This document shows positions 51,439-61,404 of a stretch of DNA of 64,000 bases, piece by piece (positions within the stretch are counted from its first letter, which is position 1; the number at the start of each line of letters is the position of its first letter). The notes under the pieces were generated by a model. That model was given only the letters and a program-made list of their open reading frames with translations, searched no databases and was not told the DNA's origin. The DNA is from Candidatus Bathyarchaeia archaeon (GTDB lineage Archaea; Thermoproteota; Bathyarchaeia; 40CM-2-53-6; DTGE01): assembly GCA_038852285.1 (NCBI GenBank), contig JAWCKG010000003.1, positions 62,001 through 126,000 on the forward strand, written 5' to 3'. The translations under genes were made by a program, and so were the position numbers.

Positions 51439-53262
51439 TCAACCCCACGGGAATCGGCTTATCACGGCAAAGGCGAGGATGGATGCCCCTAGAATCGGGA
51501 TAAGCGACGAGGCTATGAGCCTCGCCATCTTATATCCGATTCCCGTTAAGTCTTTGAACAGTTTTAGCCCTAAAACCTTCACCTTGATTCTCCTATGCTC
51601 GTGGAATACTTTAACCTCCTCCAAGTTGTCTTCCGCTTTTTCTAGGGAAGACTTAACTTTGCGTACCAATGTTGAAACGTCGACTTTCTCGCCTAGAGGG
51701 TAGTATCCTAGCTTGGCGGGTACCCTTCCGTTGACTTCATGGGTGTCCGTGGTCATAACCTCCGCCTCGTGGGCTCCCAATTTATTGGCGATGGAGAGCA
51801 TTTTCTCCCTCAGGTCCTTCGACATGTTGTTCGCGTCGAAGGTGATGTAAACTGACCTCAAAGATCCTACCTCAAACATCTGGACGATTCCTCCTCCGGA
51901 TCCAACACCGAGGTCTGGCCCATACTCGTTGAGTTCTATTTCGGCGACGCCGAGTTTGAACCTGTGTTTATTTTGGTTGACAGCTTTCTTCAAGGCTTGG
52001 AACGCGGATTCCTTCAACGCGTTTAAATCGTCTTGGCTTAGAACGGTGACCTGGCTTATGCAGTTATGGGCGTCGACGACGGCGGCGTATTTGAAATATC
52101 TCCTCACGTGACGCTGGATTTCAGCGCCGGTTTCAAGTGGAATGTCCTCCATGGTTTTAGGTGAAAGTGTTAGCGTGATGAAGGGGCATTTCCCGAAAAT
52201 TTGACAGGTGGAGGAGGCTCCTTCATGGGTTATGGAAACCGGGGGGGTGGACTCTTTAAAACATTTTTTACTGTTCAACATTTCCAATACGTTTTGAATA
52301 ACCTTCTCGTTTTCCTTTTGCGAAACTAGGTTCATTTCATGGCCGGAAACTCCGTGAGGAACAGCGGCGGGTATGTTGAAGCGGGCTTTAACGGCTTCCA
52401 TTATCTTTTTGGGCAGCGAGCTGCTTCCAACGTTTAGGAATGGGCCTGGATGAAAGTTTGAGACGATGATCGCTGACTTCAACTTTCCATCTGAGACTGC
52501 TCTAAACCCTAATGTCACGATGTCCAGTTCCCGTTCTACGCTTAAATCATTCAACATAGACTCGAATTCTCTGTCATCTTCTTCAAGCAGTGCCTTCAAA
52601 ATGCCTCTAAACATTGAAACTGGGGAGACTCCTATAACCTGAGCCCCGATCCTATCCAAGGTTTTTAGGAGCCACGTTGTGTACATGCGCCCTATGAGTG
52701 CGGCGGCTGCGAAGCAAACCATGACCTTCGCTGGGTCTAGGGATAGGGTGTAGGTGAAAACGGCGACGCTTATGGAGGGCGTAATCAAAGAGGAGGCTAA
52801 CCGATTAAACATTGGAGGAGTAGAAACGGATGTCAATACCAAGCTTCTAAGGGGTACCGTTATGAAAAGCCATATGAAAGTTGGGTCTGAGGGAAATTGG
52901 AGGGATGGAATAATCTTTGAGGCCAAGCCACCTAACACCATGCAGACGGCCCAGATGGTGGAGGAAAAAAGTGATAGCGCGTATAGACGTCTTAGGTTGA
53001 ATATGGATTCGTTTCTAAGCAAGGTTTTTGAGGTTAACGCGTCGAATAGCAATGATGGTACGGCCAAGCCGGTTAAACCCGTGAACACTCCCTTTAACGT
53101 ATCTGCTTCTTGTCCAGCCGCTAAGTAGGCGAGCCCTCCGCTGAGGGATGTTAGCGAAAACAAGGTTATGAGGATCTTCCTGAGGGATGGAAAACCTATC
53201 GTCTTGATTAGATTATAGTAGGGAGTTGTTTTCTTAACTTTGATGTAGTCTTCATCGTCCAT
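51439..53262 (-). CDS. DUF2070 family membrane protein
   Basis: Archaeal protein of unknown function. The N-terminal ~200 residues carry about six to seven hydrophobic segments (LFSLTSLSGGLAYLAAG, VMVCFAAAALIG), followed by a large soluble domain with FHPGPFLNVGSSSLPKK and VVDAHNCISQVTV, and ends with a hydrophobic pair (ASSLIPILGASILAFAVI). Its end overlaps the first gltX frame. The HPGP and DAHN motifs resemble the metal-like sites seen in the family, but the enzyme activity is not known. Confidence 0.82.
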   Translation of the reverse strand: MDDEDYIKVKKTTPYYNLIKTIGFPSLRKILITLFSLTSLSGGLAYLAAGQEADTLKGVFTGLTGLAVPSLLFDALTSKTLLRNESIFNLRRLYALSLFSSTIWAVCMVLGGLASKIIPSLQFPSDPTFIWLFITVPLRSLVLTSVSTPPMFNRLASSLITPSISVAVFTYTLSLDPAKVMVCFAAAALIGRMYTTWLLKTLDRIGAQVIGVSPVSMFRGILKALLEEDDREFESMLNDLSVERELDIVTLGFRAVSDGKLKSAIIVSNFHPGPFLNVGSSSLPKKIMEAVKARFNIPAAVPHGVSGHEMNLVSQKENEKVIQNVLEMLNSKKCFKESTPPVSITHEGASSTCQIFGKCPFITLTLSPKTMEDIPLETGAEIQRHVRRYFKYAAVVDAHNCISQVTVLSQDDLNALKESAFQALKKAVNQNKHRFKLGVAEIELNEYGPDLGVGSGGGIVQMFEVGSLRSVYITFDANNMSKDLREKMLSIANKLGAHEAEVMTTDTHEVNGRVPAKLGYYPLGEKVDVSTLVRKVKSSLEKAEDNLEEVKVFHEHRRIKVKVLGLKLFKDLTGIGYKMARLIASSLIPILGASILAFAVISRFPWG

Positions 53263-53335
53263 TCTTCGGAAACCTCATCTCTGCGAAGGGGTTCAGTTAA
53301 CCGTCCATTTAATTTGCTTCGACTGGTTGAGCCGC

Positions 53336-54511
53336 TTAGCTTAGGAGGGCCACCGCGACCCTGGCCGCTAAAATGGGGTGGGCTAAGAGTTTTTTCGCTA
53401 CGCGTTCAACGTTGGTTCCGTTGGCTAGATCCAATACGTCGGCTCCTGTTAAAACTTCGGCGAGCTTGTTTAAATCGTCGTCGGAAAGCTTTTCTAGAAC
53501 GGTGAGAGCCTTCCGGCTTTTCGCGATTCTTTCCCCGTACGCTAGGTTATACCTTTCCACGTACCTGTTTAGGCTGGTTTTAGAGAGATCGTTTTGGCGT
53601 AGCGCTTCGACGGCTACCTCTCCAGCTATCTTTCCCGAGACCAGAGAGGTGTGTATGCCGGCGCCCGTTAGTGGGATGACTTGGCCCGCGGCTTCGCCGC
53701 AAAGCATGATGTTGTCTTGAACGATGTTTTTTATCTGGCCGCTCACCGTCACTGGGGCTCCACCTACTTCCATGATCTTCGCGCTTGAAAACATCTCTGG
53801 ATGTTTTTTGATGAACTTGTCTAGGTAGTCTTTCGCCGGGCCCTTCCTCACGCCAACGCCTACGTTGGCTAAGCCGTTTCCTTTCGGGAAAACCCATAGG
53901 TAGCCGAGGGGAGCTACTTCACGGCCGAAATAGAACCTCATCACGCTTTCATCCCCTAGCCTGCATCCCTGCATAGTGTACTGAATGCAGGAAATGAGCT
54001 CAATTCTCTCATGAGGGGATATGGTTTTTCTGATGGTTGAGTTGAAGCCGTCGCATCCGATGATGAGTTTCGCGGAGACCTCTCCTCTAGGGCTTAACGT
54101 TACTTTCACCGCCTCTTCGAGGTTGATTCTTTCGCATTTCACGACCGTGGTCCCTAACTTGAACTTTGAACCTCGCTTAGCCGATTCTTCCAGTAAAGCC
54201 TTTAGGAAACGCTTCTTGTCGATTATGAAGCCTGATCCTATTTCCTCTATTTCCCTGAAAATCTCCACCATCTTGGACTCATCGGGCGCGTACACGTACG
54301 CGGCCCTTATCTTGTTCAACAGGACATTTTCGTCAAAGTGGGCTTCAGCGTCTTTGAGCGTGGCCTCGGACACAGCCTCCCCGCATGGCTTCTCCCCTAA
54401 ACGCTCGCCCTTTTCAACTAAGAGTACTTTAAAGCCTCCTTCAGCGATCTTCCTAGATGCCATAAGCCCAGCGGGTCCGGCGCCGACAACGACAGCGTCG
54501 TAGGTTTCCAT
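53336..54511 (-). CDS. geranylgeranyl reductase / digeranylgeranylglycerophospholipid reductase
   Basis: FAD enzyme that saturates isoprenoid chains of archaeal ether lipids. VVGAGPAGLMASRKIAEGG is the dinucleotide-binding motif, KPCGEAVSEATL the family block with a redox-relevant Cys, and LCGEAAGQVIPLTGAGIHTSL the second FAD site. 391 residues. It is divergent from the prenyltransferase gene, so the two catalyse successive lipid steps from a shared promoter region. Confidence 0.92.
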   Translation of the reverse strand: METYDAVVVGAGPAGLMASRKIAEGGFKVLLVEKGERLGEKPCGEAVSEATLKDAEAHFDENVLLNKIRAAYVYAPDESKMVEIFREIEEIGSGFIIDKKRFLKALLEESAKRGSKFKLGTTVVKCERINLEEAVKVTLSPRGEVSAKLIIGCDGFNSTIRKTISPHERIELISCIQYTMQGCRLGDESVMRFYFGREVAPLGYLWVFPKGNGLANVGVGVRKGPAKDYLDKFIKKHPEMFSSAKIMEVGGAPVTVSGQIKNIVQDNIMLCGEAAGQVIPLTGAGIHTSLVSGKIAGEVAVEALRQNDLSKTSLNRYVERYNLAYGERIAKSRKALTVLEKLSDDDLNKLAEVLTGADVLDLANGTNVERVAKKLLAHPILAARVAVALLS

Positions 54512-54562
54512 TAAGACCCCTCTTCAAATAGTCCTTCAAACCCTCTAACCGAGTAACACACA

Positions 54563-54573
54563 ACTATTTAAGG
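54563..54573. promoter_or_regulatory. TATA-like box between the ether-lipid genes
   Basis: ACTATTTAAGG is about 37 bases before the prenyltransferase ATG and 55 bases before the reductase ATG, so it could serve either or both. Confidence 0.45.
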
Positions 54574-54604
54574 TGATGTCAGCATGATAAAAATGTAGTT
54601 ACGG

Positions 54605-55471
54605 ATGTTTGAGGTTTCTTCAATGCGCCTTGAGAAGGCTGTGGGAATTGTTCGGTTGATTAGGGTGAAAAACTGCATGTTGATGGGTTTAGCGGTGATC
54701 GTTGGATACCTCATCGCCTGCCGGGGGGGCCTTCAATACGGGGTCGCGGCGGTGGGGTTCTTTGTGGCCTTTACCTTAACCGCAGCCACTATGGCGTTTA
54801 ACGACTACCGAGACGTGAAAATAGATGAGATAAATGAGCCGCTTAGGCCCATTCCCTCCGGCGCAGTTTCTCCTCGGGAGGCGTTAACAGCGACTTTTCT
54901 CTTGGCCTCCGCTGGAATTGTTTTGGCCGCGTTCATTAACGTTTTTTCCCTCTTGGTGGCGGCTTTAGCTCTCATATTGATGATCTACTACAACGTGAGG
55001 GGGAAGAGAACAGGGTTCCCCGGCAACATCGCTGTAAGCGCATGCGTGGCGATTCCCTTCATCTTCGGAGGCGCGATGAACGGGAGGATTACAAGCTTAA
55101 TCGCAGTCTTCTCCTCAATGGCTTTCGCGTCAAACCTTGGAAGGGAAGTGATAAAGGGCATAGTTGACGTGGAAGGGGACAGGTTAGCCGGGGTGAAAAC
55201 CCTTCCAATTCTACTGGGCGCCGGTAGATCAGCCGTGATCGCCTCGATGTTCATCCTTACCTCTGTGGGCTTAAGTGTCGTACCTCTTTTAACGAAATCC
55301 GTTTCCATCATCTACCTACCGTTCATCGCTGCCGCTGACGCTGGTTTTATTTGGTCCGCTTATCGCGTTGTCCGCAGACCTAACTCATCAGAAGCGAGGA
55401 CCGTGAAAAACCACATTTTAATCTGGATGCTCCTCGGCTTACTGGGGTTTTTAACCGGATCCGCCTGCTAA
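54605..55471 (+). CDS. UbiA-family prenyltransferase (geranylgeranylglyceryl phosphate geranylgeranyltransferase)
   Basis: Integral membrane enzyme attaching the second geranylgeranyl chain to GGGP. The two Asp-rich motifs are NDYRDVKIDEINEP and DVEGDRLAGVKTLP, with about eight to nine helices between and around them. 288 residues; start at ATG 54605, or the ATG at 54623. Pairing with the reductase fits ether-lipid synthesis. Confidence 0.9.
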   Translation: MFEVSSMRLEKAVGIVRLIRVKNCMLMGLAVIVGYLIACRGGLQYGVAAVGFFVAFTLTAATMAFNDYRDVKIDEINEPLRPIPSGAVSPREALTATFLLASAGIVLAAFINVFSLLVAALALILMIYYNVRGKRTGFPGNIAVSACVAIPFIFGGAMNGRITSLIAVFSSMAFASNLGREVIKGIVDVEGDRLAGVKTLPILLGAGRSAVIASMFILTSVGLSVVPLLTKSVSIIYLPFIAAADAGFIWSAYRVVRRPNSSEARTVKNHILIWMLLGLLGFLTGSAC

Positions 55472-55896
55472 CATCGTCCTTCGATGGTGTAATCGAAAAT
55501 ATTCTGGTTTCAAAATCAAGCTTTAAACCACAAGGAGCTCTCGATGGGTTAATTAAAGCTCCCTTTGATCTTAACTATAAACGCTCCCTAAATGATTAAG
55601 ATGCTACATGAAATGTGAGTGATCTAGGGGATATGGTTCAAAAGTATCTCTAAAGCGTTCCTTAGGAACAGGGGCGTTAATTGGGAAATATGGCTAGGAT
55701 AAAATTTAGATGGCCCTTAGATCGATTTTTCGAATGTTTCTCCATGTGAAGGCTCGTCCGAATCTAACGGAACGTTCCGAGCATGCTCAGTTTCCACGAA
55801 TCAGGTTATGAGGCAGTTAAGGATAGAAGACTTGAAAACGCGGTAACGTTTCCAGTTGGAGCTTATCTTAGAAAATTAGTTTAATCTATTATCATT
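55472..55896. other. intergenic region between convergent lipid and copper-ATPase genes
   Basis: This 425-base stretch carries no assignable gene. A 33-codon open frame at 55783-55884 (begins MLSFHESGYEAVKD) and several short hairpins are present but nothing supports translation. It may hold the ends of both convergent genes' transcripts. Confidence 0.45.
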
Positions 55897-58008
55897 TTAA
55901 GGTTCTATTCTGAATCTTTTAAGAAGGGCTGAGTTGGATACGACCGATATGGAGCTGAGTGACATGGCAGCCGCCGCTATCATGGGGTTTAGAAGACCGA
56001 GGGCCGCTATCGGTACTCCTAATGAGTTGTAGATAAGGGCCCAGAAAAGGTTTTGCTTTATCTTCCTCATCGTGGCCTTGCTGAGTTTAATTCCAGCGAC
56101 AACGTCTCTTAAATCGTCTTTGACGAGCACGATTCCCCCAGTTTCTTTCGCTATGTCTGATCCGCTTCCAATGGCGACTCCTATGTCCGCGCTGGCCAAT
56201 GCTGGGGCGTCGTTGACACCGTCTCCAACCATGGCGACAACCTTTCCCTCTTCTCTCAGCCTTCTTATAATGTCTGCCTTCTCCTGCGGGGAAACGCTCG
56301 CGATCACTTTGTCGATACCCACCTGCTTTGCGATGGCTTTGGCTGTTGTTTCGTTATCTCCACTCAACATCACTAATTCAACCCCCATATCCCTCAGCTT
56401 CCTCACAGCTTCTACCGAATATTGTTTCAACGTGTCAGCGACCCCTATCACCCCTATCAGCCTTCGGTTTAAAGCCACCATTATGACAGTCTTCCCCTGC
56501 TTCTCGAGGCTCTTCATCCAATCCTCCATAAAACCATGCTCAACACCTTCCTCTTCCATGAATAACCTGTTTCCGAGGATTATTTTATTCCCTTGAAGGC
56601 TGGCTTTAACGCCTTTTCCCGAGGTGGCCTCAAATGAATTCACCTTCGGAATTGGCATTCTCCTCGCTTCAGCCTCCTTCACTATGGCTTTACCGATGGG
56701 ATGTTCAGACCCTTTCTCCGCCGCAGCGGCGAGTAAAATAACCTCCTCAGCTTTCCTTTCATCGGTGGGGATAACGTCCGTGACAGAGGGCTCGCCCCTC
56801 GTTAGGGTGCCTGTTTTATCGAAGACCACGGTTGTAAGCTTCTGAGCCCTTTCTAGGTATTCAGCGCCTCGAATCAATATTCCCATCTCAGCTCCCTTAC
56901 CTACGCCAACCGTCAACGCGGCCGGTGTGGCTATACCCATGGCGCATGGACAGGCGATTATCAAGACGGCGATGAAGGAGAGGAGGGCTAGAGTGTAATT
57001 TCCCAGAGTTATCCAGCTAACAGCGGCCACAACAGCCGTAGCCAGCACCGCTGGAACAAAGTAGGATGCCACTTTATCAACGATTCTTTGGATGGGCGCG
57101 GTTGAGGCTTGAGCCTCCTCAACCATCCTTACTATCTGCTCCAAGGTTGTTTCAGCTCCTACCTTCGTGGCTTTAAACTTGAGCATCCCCGCCCTGTTGA
57201 TGGTGGCGCCGACAACTTCATCGCCGGGCTTCTTGTCAACCGGAATGCTTTCCCCTGTGATCATCGACTCATCAACCGATGAAAAGCCCTCGATAACCAC
57301 TCCATCCACAGGGATCTTGTCGCCTGGCTTAACAACCACGATGTCACCTACCTGAACGTGTTGAGCCGGAACCTGAACTTCCACTCCATCTTTGATCACC
57401 GTCGCCATATTGGGTCTTAAGTCGAGGAGCTTTTGAACCGCCGCTGAGCTTCGCTTCTTGATCGCTTCCTCCATGAACTTGCCCAGTAGAACGAAGGCGA
57501 TGATGACGGCGGAAACCTCGAAGTAAACCTCCTTCTGCTCCACTGGTAAAATCCCTGGAAGGAAGAGCACGAAGGTGCTGTAAAAGTAGGCTGTTAAAGT
57601 TCCGGTCGAAACCAGTAGATCCATGTTAGGGACGCGGCTCCTGATGGCGTGATAAGCGCCTTTGTAGAAGCTCCATCCTCCGATGAATTGAATGGGGGTG
57701 GTGATGAGGAACAGGATTAAACCCCAGGTGAGGGTTGGGAGCGATGGTATTGGGGCCCAGGTGACCAGAACAGCCCCGAACGCCAAGGCGAGGTAGGCGG
57801 CGGCGCGGAGAACGGCGATCGCTAACACTCCTGATACGGCGACGTACATGCGTCGTTTGAGGTTTCTCAACTCCACTTCAGGCAACTCAAAAACCCTGAG
57901 GCAGCTCTCGCTGCAGAAATAATACTTTCTTCCACCGATTTCCGCGCTCAGCGCCCTCTCCTCGTCGACGATCATTCCACATACAGGATCCTTAGCCACC
58001 TTCACCAC
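55897..58008 (-). CDS. copA: copper-translocating P-type ATPase with YHS domain
   Basis: Exports Cu(I) from the cell. The N terminus has no heavy-metal-associated domain but a YHS/TRASH-like cluster, [11 protein letters not shown] and [13 protein letters not shown] (Cys10, 32, 36). Then about eight helices, the metal channel CPC (IACPCAMG, near 353), DKTGTLT (phosphorylated Asp near 395), SEHPIGKAI, and [11 protein letters not shown]. The YN and [12 protein letters not shown] motifs of the last helices match CopA1-type Cu(I) pumps. 703 residues. Confidence 0.93.
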   Translation of the reverse strand: MVKVAKDPVCGMIVDEERALSAEIGGRKYYFCSESCLRVFELPEVELRNLKRRMYVAVSGVLAIAVLRAAAYLALAFGAVLVTWAPIPSLPTLTWGLILFLITTPIQFIGGWSFYKGAYHAIRSRVPNMDLLVSTGTLTAYFYSTFVLFLPGILPVEQKEVYFEVSAVIIAFVLLGKFMEEAIKKRSSAAVQKLLDLRPNMATVIKDGVEVQVPAQHVQVGDIVVVKPGDKIPVDGVVIEGFSSVDESMITGESIPVDKKPGDEVVGATINRAGMLKFKATKVGAETTLEQIVRMVEEAQASTAPIQRIVDKVASYFVPAVLATAVVAAVSWITLGNYTLALLSFIAVLIIACPCAMGIATPAALTVGVGKGAEMGILIRGAEYLERAQKLTTVVFDKTGTLTRGEPSVTDVIPTDERKAEEVILLAAAAEKGSEHPIGKAIVKEAEARRMPIPKVNSFEATSGKGVKASLQGNKIILGNRLFMEEEGVEHGFMEDWMKSLEKQGKTVIMVALNRRLIGVIGVADTLKQYSVEAVRKLRDMGVELVMLSGDNETTAKAIAKQVGIDKVIASVSPQEKADIIRRLREEGKVVAMVGDGVNDAPALASADIGVAIGSGSDIAKETGGIVLVKDDLRDVVAGIKLSKATMRKIKQNLFWALIYNSLGVPIAALGLLNPMIAAAAMSLSSISVVSNSALLKRFRIEP

Positions 58009-58109
58009 CCTTATCCCAGCTTAACCTCATTCACTTAGGTTTACTTATTATAATTCGCGCTTTACGCTTCAAGAAAAGTGAGTTAGGAGCATATGGCGAA
58101 AGGTCAGGC

Positions 58110-58158
58110 TATCGGTGTTGAGAAGATATCGAAGGTCTTTAAGCTCTTATATCGGTGT
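58110..58158. repeat. pair of TATCGGTGT direct repeats
   Basis: The 9-mer TATCGGTGT occurs at 58110-58118 and 58150-58158, forty bases apart, in the gap between the divergent copper ATPase and cyclase-family genes. Could be a regulator site or chance. Confidence 0.25.
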
Positions 58159-58220
58159 CAGCTCATCTTTCACTAGTTTAAAGGCACTTTTCTTTTAATG
58201 GTTAGAGAGGAGCATAGTTC

Positions 58221-58829
58221 ATGTTAATCGATGTTTCGGTTGAAGTAAGCGAGGGGATGGTTTTCAGGCCGGGAAGTCCACCTGTAAGACTGGATAGGGT
58301 TAAATGCTTTGGCGAGGAGGAGGGAGAATATTTGACCACGGTTCTGTCTACGCCCACTCATATTGGAACGCACATCGACGTCGTTTACCCTGAACGGAAA
58401 ATAGAGTTGCAGAGGCTTATGGGCGTTGGAAGGTTGGTCGACGTTTCCGCCATTAAGGAAGGAATGGTGGCTTTAAAAGACGTTGAGGAAGAAATCAAAA
58501 TTGGTAGCGGAGAGTTCGTGTTCTTCATGACGGGTTGGAGCAAGTATCTTGGAACACGAAGGTATTTTGAGCATCCTGAGCTTTCCATGGAGGTTTTAGA
58601 ATGGCTTGCCTCTAAAAGGGTGAACATGGTTGGAATCGACGCCCTTGGGCTTGGAAGACTTAAGAACCACAGCTCCTACGATAAGTTTCTTGCGGATAAA
58701 AACGTTTACATCATAGAAAACCTTACGAACCTCAGCTCGATAAATCGGCAACCCTTCAGGGTTTACTGTTTTCCGTTAAAGATTCAGGGCTCCGACGCTT
58801 TGCCTTGTAGGGTGATGGTTGAAACATAA
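58221..58829 (+). CDS. cyclase-family metal hydrolase (kynurenine formamidase-like)
   Basis: A 202-residue member of the cyclase family. The metal-binding motif is HIGTHIDV (H-x-G-T-H-x-D), and MVGIDALGLGRLK near the C terminus is the conserved DA(L)G block. Homologs include N-formylkynurenine formamidase and isatin hydrolase; substrate here is unknown. It is divergent from the copper ATPase. Confidence 0.85.
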   Translation: MLIDVSVEVSEGMVFRPGSPPVRLDRVKCFGEEEGEYLTTVLSTPTHIGTHIDVVYPERKIELQRLMGVGRLVDVSAIKEGMVALKDVEEEIKIGSGEFVFFMTGWSKYLGTRRYFEHPELSMEVLEWLASKRVNMVGIDALGLGRLKNHSSYDKFLADKNVYIIENLTNLSSINRQPFRVYCFPLKIQGSDALPCRVMVET

Positions 58830-58996
58830 CAAGAGGGGAAATGAGTTTTTACTGATTGGTTTTAATGGATTCCAAACAGTTTTCTTCAAGTGTGGCCTTA
58901 CCCATTTAAACAGCCTTGAACGACCTTAACGTTTCAATCCATTGAGGGATTTACTTAAGGCCCTCCTTTAGCTTTCCCTTAACTTGCAAGGCATTT

Positions 58997-61198
58997 TCAA
59001 GCCTCCTCAGCCTTGTATACTTTGCAGTATACTTTGCATAGGCTTCCTCTGAGGGGTGTGGCGCCTGTGACGGGTTCGTAGGGGGGGTCGTTGGAGGTGA
59101 TGAGGTTGATGTTGGATTCGAAGGCGCCGTGGAGTGGGTCGTCTTTTCTCTCTGGGTACCACCAGTGGGATGGGGCTGATACGACTCTTGGATGTACTCC
59201 TTGGGTTAGCTTGGCTTTCTGCTTTACCCGTCCTCTTCCGAAAGGCGCCTCTATCCAAACCCAATCTCCATCCTTTATCCCCAGCTTCTCCGCGGTTTCC
59301 GGATGGATCTCCAGGTAGGGGTATGGGTAGAGCTCGCGAAGCCATGGCAGCTCACGGTTGGCTCCATGATAGTAGGCTACGGTTCTCGCTCCTGTGATGA
59401 GGATCAGGGGGTATTCTTTAGCCACTTCCGGCATGGTCACAGGAGTTTCAGGGTTTTCGACATGTGAAGGTAGGGGGTCGTACCCGTATTTCTCGGCGAT
59501 GCTGGAGTATAACTCAACCTTTCCAGATGGGGTGGCGAACCCGGTTTTCTCATATTTCCTGTACTGGGTTTTCTCCCAGACCACCCTTTTCTCGCATAAC
59601 TGTTGGAAGGTTATGCCTAGGCCTTTGACGCAGTAGTCAAGGTATGTTTCCACGCTCTTGAAGATTTCAGGCAGATCCTTTATTAGGTCCGGAGCCTTGA
59701 GCTTCATTCTTCTTATAACCTCTAGGTCGACGGTGCGTTCATCCCTCGTATCGTATTCGGGCTCTATGATCTTCGGGCGGGCCGAGATGAATCCCTCGTA
59801 GAAGAGGTGTTCGACATCGTTTCTAGCGAGGTAGCTGCATGGTGGGAGGATTAGGTCGGACAGCTCCATCATGGGGGTCATGATGAAGTCGGATCCGACG
59901 ATGAAGTCAATTTTTTCTATGGCTTTCAAGGTTTCAGGTGTGCCTTCAAGGGCTAAAAGTAGGTCGTTTATATGCCATAGAGCCTTTATCGAATATGGGT
60001 GGCCTTCCAACATGGCGTGGATCATGCTGGGTGGATGGGGGTAGTTTCCAACCATGGATTCGGATCCTGAGAAGAGCGGGAACTGCTCCCTTCCAATCAC
60101 CTGGTCGGCGACCTCCTTCGGTAGGGTGAGGAACTCCTTAGAGATCTCCCTACGGGATTTAACGGGCCTCGGAGTGTTGGGGAATAGATGCCCGCCCTTG
60201 ACATCTAGGTTTCCACATATGGCTGCGAGGCTGCTGATGGCGCGTATGGCGGAGTTAACGTTTAGGCTCATTTGAACGCCGATTCTTGTGTGAACCGTGG
60301 CTGGGCGGTTCAAAGCGTACATGTAGGCAGCCTCTAGGATCTGATCCTCGGGGACCCATGTGATTTCTGAAACCTTCTCAACAGGGTATTGCCGTGCCCT
60401 TTCTCTAAGCTCATCAAACCCAATGCACCACTTTCTCACAAACTCCTTGTCGTATAGTCCTTCTTCGATGATGATGTTGATGATGCCTAAGGCCAGGGCG
60501 CCGTCGGTGGCGGGCCTCAGCTGAATGTACAAGTCAGCTTTAGAGGCTATCTCAGTGAACCTTGGATCTATGACGATGAGCTTCGCGCCTCTCTTTTTCC
60601 CGATCATGATGTCTCTCGCCCTCGTGGGATGGGATGCCACCGGGTTTCCACCCCACAGCATGATGCATTTGCTGTTCCTATAGTCTGGGCCCGTTTCCGA
60701 AGTGACTCGAGCCCCAAAGATCATCTTGTTAGCCACCAAGACAGGGGAGTGACAGTAATGAGCGTCTGAGTGGAAATGCGTGGGACTTCCCATGGCGTAG
60801 AGCCAAGCCTGCTTGAAGTCCACGAGGCTGCGGAAGCCAGCGTCCCCCCAAGACCATGAAACCGAGTGGGGACCGTATTTTCTGATGGCGTCGACAAAGC
60901 CTTCAGCAGCCATGTCCAACGCCTCATCCCAAGAGATCCGCCTCCACTTTCCCTCCCCCCTCTCCCCAGCCCGCTTCATCGGATACCTTACCCGATCGGT
61001 GTGGTATAGAAGCTGGATGTAAGCCAGGCCCTTCGGACACATCATGCCCTCGTTCTGGGGGAACTCTGGATCACCTTCAATCTTAACTACCCTATTATCC
61101 TCCATGTGAACGAGTACGCCGCAGGCGCAGTGGCATCGATCGCAAATTGACTTAAACACCTTACGAGCCATCCGTGATCCACAACCTTTTTCCTTCAT
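58997..61198 (-). CDS. molybdopterin (Mo/W) oxidoreductase-family enzyme, acetylene-hydratase-like
   Basis: 733-residue DMSO-reductase-superfamily protein with bis-MGD cofactor. The 4Fe-4S motif is Cys19-x2-Cys22-x3-Cys26 and Cys54 (MMCPKG). YCHSPVLVA around Cys149 occupies the place of the metal-ligand Cys/Sec. The C-terminal domain has the ATPSGKVELYSS block. Overall order and length resemble acetylene hydratase, but the residue right after Cys22 is His, where that enzyme has an essential Asp, so a different reaction is likely. There is no twin-arginine signal, so it is cytoplasmic. No electron-transfer subunit lies beside it. Start is ATG 61198 or 61171. Confidence 0.85.
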   Translation of the reverse strand: MKEKGCGSRMARKVFKSICDRCHCACGVLVHMEDNRVVKIEGDPEFPQNEGMMCPKGLAYIQLLYHTDRVRYPMKRAGERGEGKWRRISWDEALDMAAEGFVDAIRKYGPHSVSWSWGDAGFRSLVDFKQAWLYAMGSPTHFHSDAHYCHSPVLVANKMIFGARVTSETGPDYRNSKCIMLWGGNPVASHPTRARDIMIGKKRGAKLIVIDPRFTEIASKADLYIQLRPATDGALALGIINIIIEEGLYDKEFVRKWCIGFDELRERARQYPVEKVSEITWVPEDQILEAAYMYALNRPATVHTRIGVQMSLNVNSAIRAISSLAAICGNLDVKGGHLFPNTPRPVKSRREISKEFLTLPKEVADQVIGREQFPLFSGSESMVGNYPHPPSMIHAMLEGHPYSIKALWHINDLLLALEGTPETLKAIEKIDFIVGSDFIMTPMMELSDLILPPCSYLARNDVEHLFYEGFISARPKIIEPEYDTRDERTVDLEVIRRMKLKAPDLIKDLPEIFKSVETYLDYCVKGLGITFQQLCEKRVVWEKTQYRKYEKTGFATPSGKVELYSSIAEKYGYDPLPSHVENPETPVTMPEVAKEYPLILITGARTVAYYHGANRELPWLRELYPYPYLEIHPETAEKLGIKDGDWVWIEAPFGRGRVKQKAKLTQGVHPRVVSAPSHWWYPERKDDPLHGAFESNINLITSNDPPYEPVTGATPLRGSLCKVYCKVYKAEEA

Positions 61199-61244
61199 AT
61201 CTTAACGTTTACATACAGCCTGATTCATCTTATTAAAATGCTCT

Positions 61245-61260
61245 GAGCCGTCTAAGGCTC
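61245..61260. repeat. short hairpin upstream of the molybdoenzyme
   Basis: GAGCC and GGCTC pair around GTCTAA in the divergent gap between the molybdoenzyme and nitroreductase genes. It may be an operator or a chance stem. Confidence 0.3.
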
Positions 61261-61404
61261 ATTCGACCAAGAGGCAAGATCATTTAACTTGCTCGAAACG
61301 GAGAGTTTTTGAGGCGTTTAAAATTTAAGACGCAAAGCGGCTGGGTGGAGCTGTTTTATGAGGCTGTTGAAAAATTTAATTCTCATAAATACGTGTAATA
61401 ATAT

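Noticed and set aside
55783-55884. 33-codon ORF in the large gap
   Set aside because: Too short, no support for translation.
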